NCBI GenBank assembly: GCA_944393665.1
Contig: CALYAX010000008.1
Span: 1-64,000, forward strand
DNA: 64,000 bases
Origin: an uncultured Alphaproteobacteria bacterium
GTDB taxonomy: Bacteria > Pseudomonadota > Alphaproteobacteria > RF32 > CAG-239
Reading direction: 5' to 3'
A model generated the notes under the pieces. That model did no database searches, was not told the DNA's origin, and saw only the letters and a list, made by a program, of their open reading frames with translations. Position numbers and translations under genes: made by a program. Position 1 is the stretch's first letter; the number at the start of each line of letters is the position of its first letter. Below are positions 62,671 to 64,000 of this stretch, one piece after another.

Positions 62671-63684
62671 TTAATGGCTGATGGAACAATATTTTTGATA
62701 AACTTTTTTCATGAGAGTTGAAAAGGCGTAGTTTTTCATGTCTTGCGGTGCAACGAAAGTTCCTCCGTCCGGTCCGGTTTCCGTGGTCAGCGTGAAGATT
62801 TTGAGAGTAAGTTTGAAATGCGTGAAAACATGAGTAATCTGCAGGTGACTGTCTTCCGAGCCGCAGACCGGGGATTGGGTTTCATTTTCATTCCAGGGAA
62901 ATTCATACAAGCCCGAAAGCAGTCCTTTTTCAGTTCGTTTGCGAATGAATATCCGCCCCTGGGAATCACGAATTATGTAGACCCGGCCGGTTTTTTCCTT
63001 TTTAGCGGGTTTGCTGCGGACCGGAATGCTTTCAATGTCCGGGGTGTTTTTAGAGAGGCAGAATTTCTGCCATGGGCAAATCAAACATTGAGGGTTTTTG
63101 GGGGTGCAGATTAAGGCTCCCAGGTCCATAATAGCTGAAGCATAGTCTGCGGCATGAGTGCGGTCGGTGAGCTGTTCCGCTTTTTGGCGGATCAGCGCGG
63201 TTATTTCAGCGATGGGGGCAGTGAAGCGGTACAAACGGCAGATGACACGGATGACGTTTCCGTCAATCACTGTTTCGGGCAGGTTAAAAGCCAGTGCCAG
63301 GAGGCTGGAGGCGGTATAAGTGCCAATACCTTTCAGCTTAAGTATTTCTTCACGCGTTTGCGGAAAATGGCCGCCAAAATCACGGACAATCATTTGCGCC
63401 GTGGTATGCAGGGAGCGTGCGCGGGTGTAGTAGCCAAGCCCCTGCCAGTAGTTGTAAACTTCCTCAAGGTCTGCCTCTGCCAGGGAGGAGAGTGAGGGAA
63501 ACCTTTGCATAAAACGGTGAAAATAAGGAATCACGGTTTTGACGGTGGTTTGCTGAAGCATAAATTCAGAAACCAAGATAACATAAGGGTCCGGGTGCGG
63601 GCCGCTTTTGACCCGCCAGGGAAGTTCCCGGCCGGAAACAGCATACCACTCCAGCAGCAATTTGGATAATTCAATATCAAACAT
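62671..63684 (-). CDS. mutY: Adenine DNA glycosylase MutY
   Basis: Removes adenine mispaired with 8-oxoguanine. Protein of 337 residues. Starts with LLEWYAVSGRELPWR. Helix-hairpin-helix LKGIGTYTASSLLALA with catalytic Asp in VIDGNVIRVICRLYR. The iron-sulfur loop CTPKNPQCLICPWQKFC keeps the four-Cys pattern C-x6-C-x2-C-x5-C. A Nudix-like C-terminal domain recognises 8-oxoguanine. The downstream 278 bases to the next gene are non-coding. Confidence 0.95.
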   Translation of the reverse strand: MFDIELSKLLLEWYAVSGRELPWRVKSGPHPDPYVILVSEFMLQQTTVKTVIPYFHRFMQRFPSLSSLAEADLEEVYNYWQGLGYYTRARSLHTTAQMIVRDFGGHFPQTREEILKLKGIGTYTASSLLALAFNLPETVIDGNVIRVICRLYRFTAPIAEITALIRQKAEQLTDRTHAADYASAIMDLGALICTPKNPQCLICPWQKFCLSKNTPDIESIPVRSKPAKKEKTGRVYIIRDSQGRIFIRKRTEKGLLSGLYEFPWNENETQSPVCGSEDSHLQITHVFTHFKLTLKIFTLTTETGPDGGTFVAPQDMKNYAFSTLMKKVYQKYCSISH

Positions 63685-63872
63685 GAAAAAAAGTATAGAA
63701 GGGTTTTAAGTGAATGTCCAGACGATAAACAAATTCACGGCTTTTCTTGTGTGAGCCGGTATTCGGGGTTTAACGTTTCGTTCTGGCCAGCTTCTTTGCG
63801 AGGTTTACGGGGTGTTGAACCCTGTCAGAGATGCGACTCCAGAGATTAACAGATGGAATTAAATGAAATATA

Positions 63873-63902
63873 TTGACTTTTGCGGAGGATAACTCCCATA
63901 AT
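63873..63902 (+). promoter_or_regulatory. Likely promoter of the gene at 63963
   Basis: TTGACT, 18-base spacer, CATAAT. A second TTGACA at 63923 has TATAAC too near for a normal spacer. The rest of the gap (63685-63870) holds GGGTTTAACG and GTTGAACCC-type inverted pieces but no gene I can support. Confidence 0.45.
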
Positions 63903-63962
63903 CTCCACATATTTTGCGCATATTGACAGTAAATAAATTATATATAACAGGAGATTGGGATA

Positions 63963-64000
63963 ATGGACAGGCAAATTATTGAAATTTCAAATAATGGTTT
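63963..64000 (+). CDS. Gene start cut off by the window, possibly cas1
   Basis: ATG with AACAGGAGATTGGGATA upstream. The 12 visible codons read MDRQIIEISNNG. This fits, from memory, the start of type II Cas1 proteins of Alphaproteobacteria (R-I-V-E-I-A-x-x-G-x-x-L-S). No Cas9, Cas2 or repeat array is within the window. Twelve residues cannot settle it. Confidence 0.35.
   Translation, partial: MDRQIIEISNNG

Overview
The window is a gene-dense bacterial chromosome segment of moderate GC content. The closest fit is an Alphaproteobacterium that lives anaerobically and is flagellated, resembling uncultured gut lineages. Supporting signs are the CarD-like regulator, an ATP12-type F1-ATPase chaperone, the uvrC-pgsA and rsfS-rlmH gene orders, PhoB/EnvZ-style signalling, two [FeFe] hydrogenases and a flagellin. 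This assignment is inference from gene content. No rRNA, tRNA, CRISPR array or complete insertion sequence was seen.

Layout. 1-5 kb: 3' part of uvrC, pgsA, and a two-component pair split by palindromic repeats. 5-12 kb: a structured RNA candidate (6S-like), an HTH protein, a lipoprotein, a secreted nuclease, rplU-rpmA-obgE, rsfS, rlmH and a Pit/DUF47 phosphate pair. 12-26 kb: DsbA-like protein, ftsH, glmM, small membrane and motility-like genes, a Cys-rich secreted protein, carD-like gene, apaG, hslO, recX, truA and an oxidoreductase. 26-38 kb: a SPOR lipoprotein, a pentapeptide-repeat protein and a VirD4/TraG-like ATPase in one strand run, then rarA, crcB, a pseudouridine synthase, an AsmA-family protein, an ATP12-like chaperone and acylphosphatase. 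38-46 kb: Cys-motif and helical small proteins, a flagellin carrying an inserted C-type-lectin-like (DUF1566-like) domain, trhP-like U32 protein, ddl, miaA and an acetyltransferase. 46-51.5 kb: mreB-mreC-mreD-mrdA-rodA, the rod-shape machinery. 52-57.4 kb: a minus-strand hydrogenase region (catalytic-type HydA, sensory-type HydS with PAS, SpoIIE-like phosphatase, two thioredoxin-fold ferredoxins). 57.5-64 kb: two tandem degenerate EAL-type proteins, a YdcH-like protein, two L,D-transpeptidase-type proteins, mutY and the first codons of a possible cas1.

Two things stand out. First, the flagellin has intact D0/D1 ends, but its middle is replaced by a domain whose Trp-Ser-Ser-Ser-Glu ... Val-Arg-Cys segment resembles the variable region of diversity-generating retroelement targets. 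No reverse transcriptase lies in the window. Second, about a dozen intergenic palindromes of roughly 105-130 bp share a core (CTAATACAGAA ... TTCTTATTA) and covary in their stems. Most also have outermost arms that differ between copies but remain self-complementary within a copy, as if the element sits in the loop of resident terminator hairpins.
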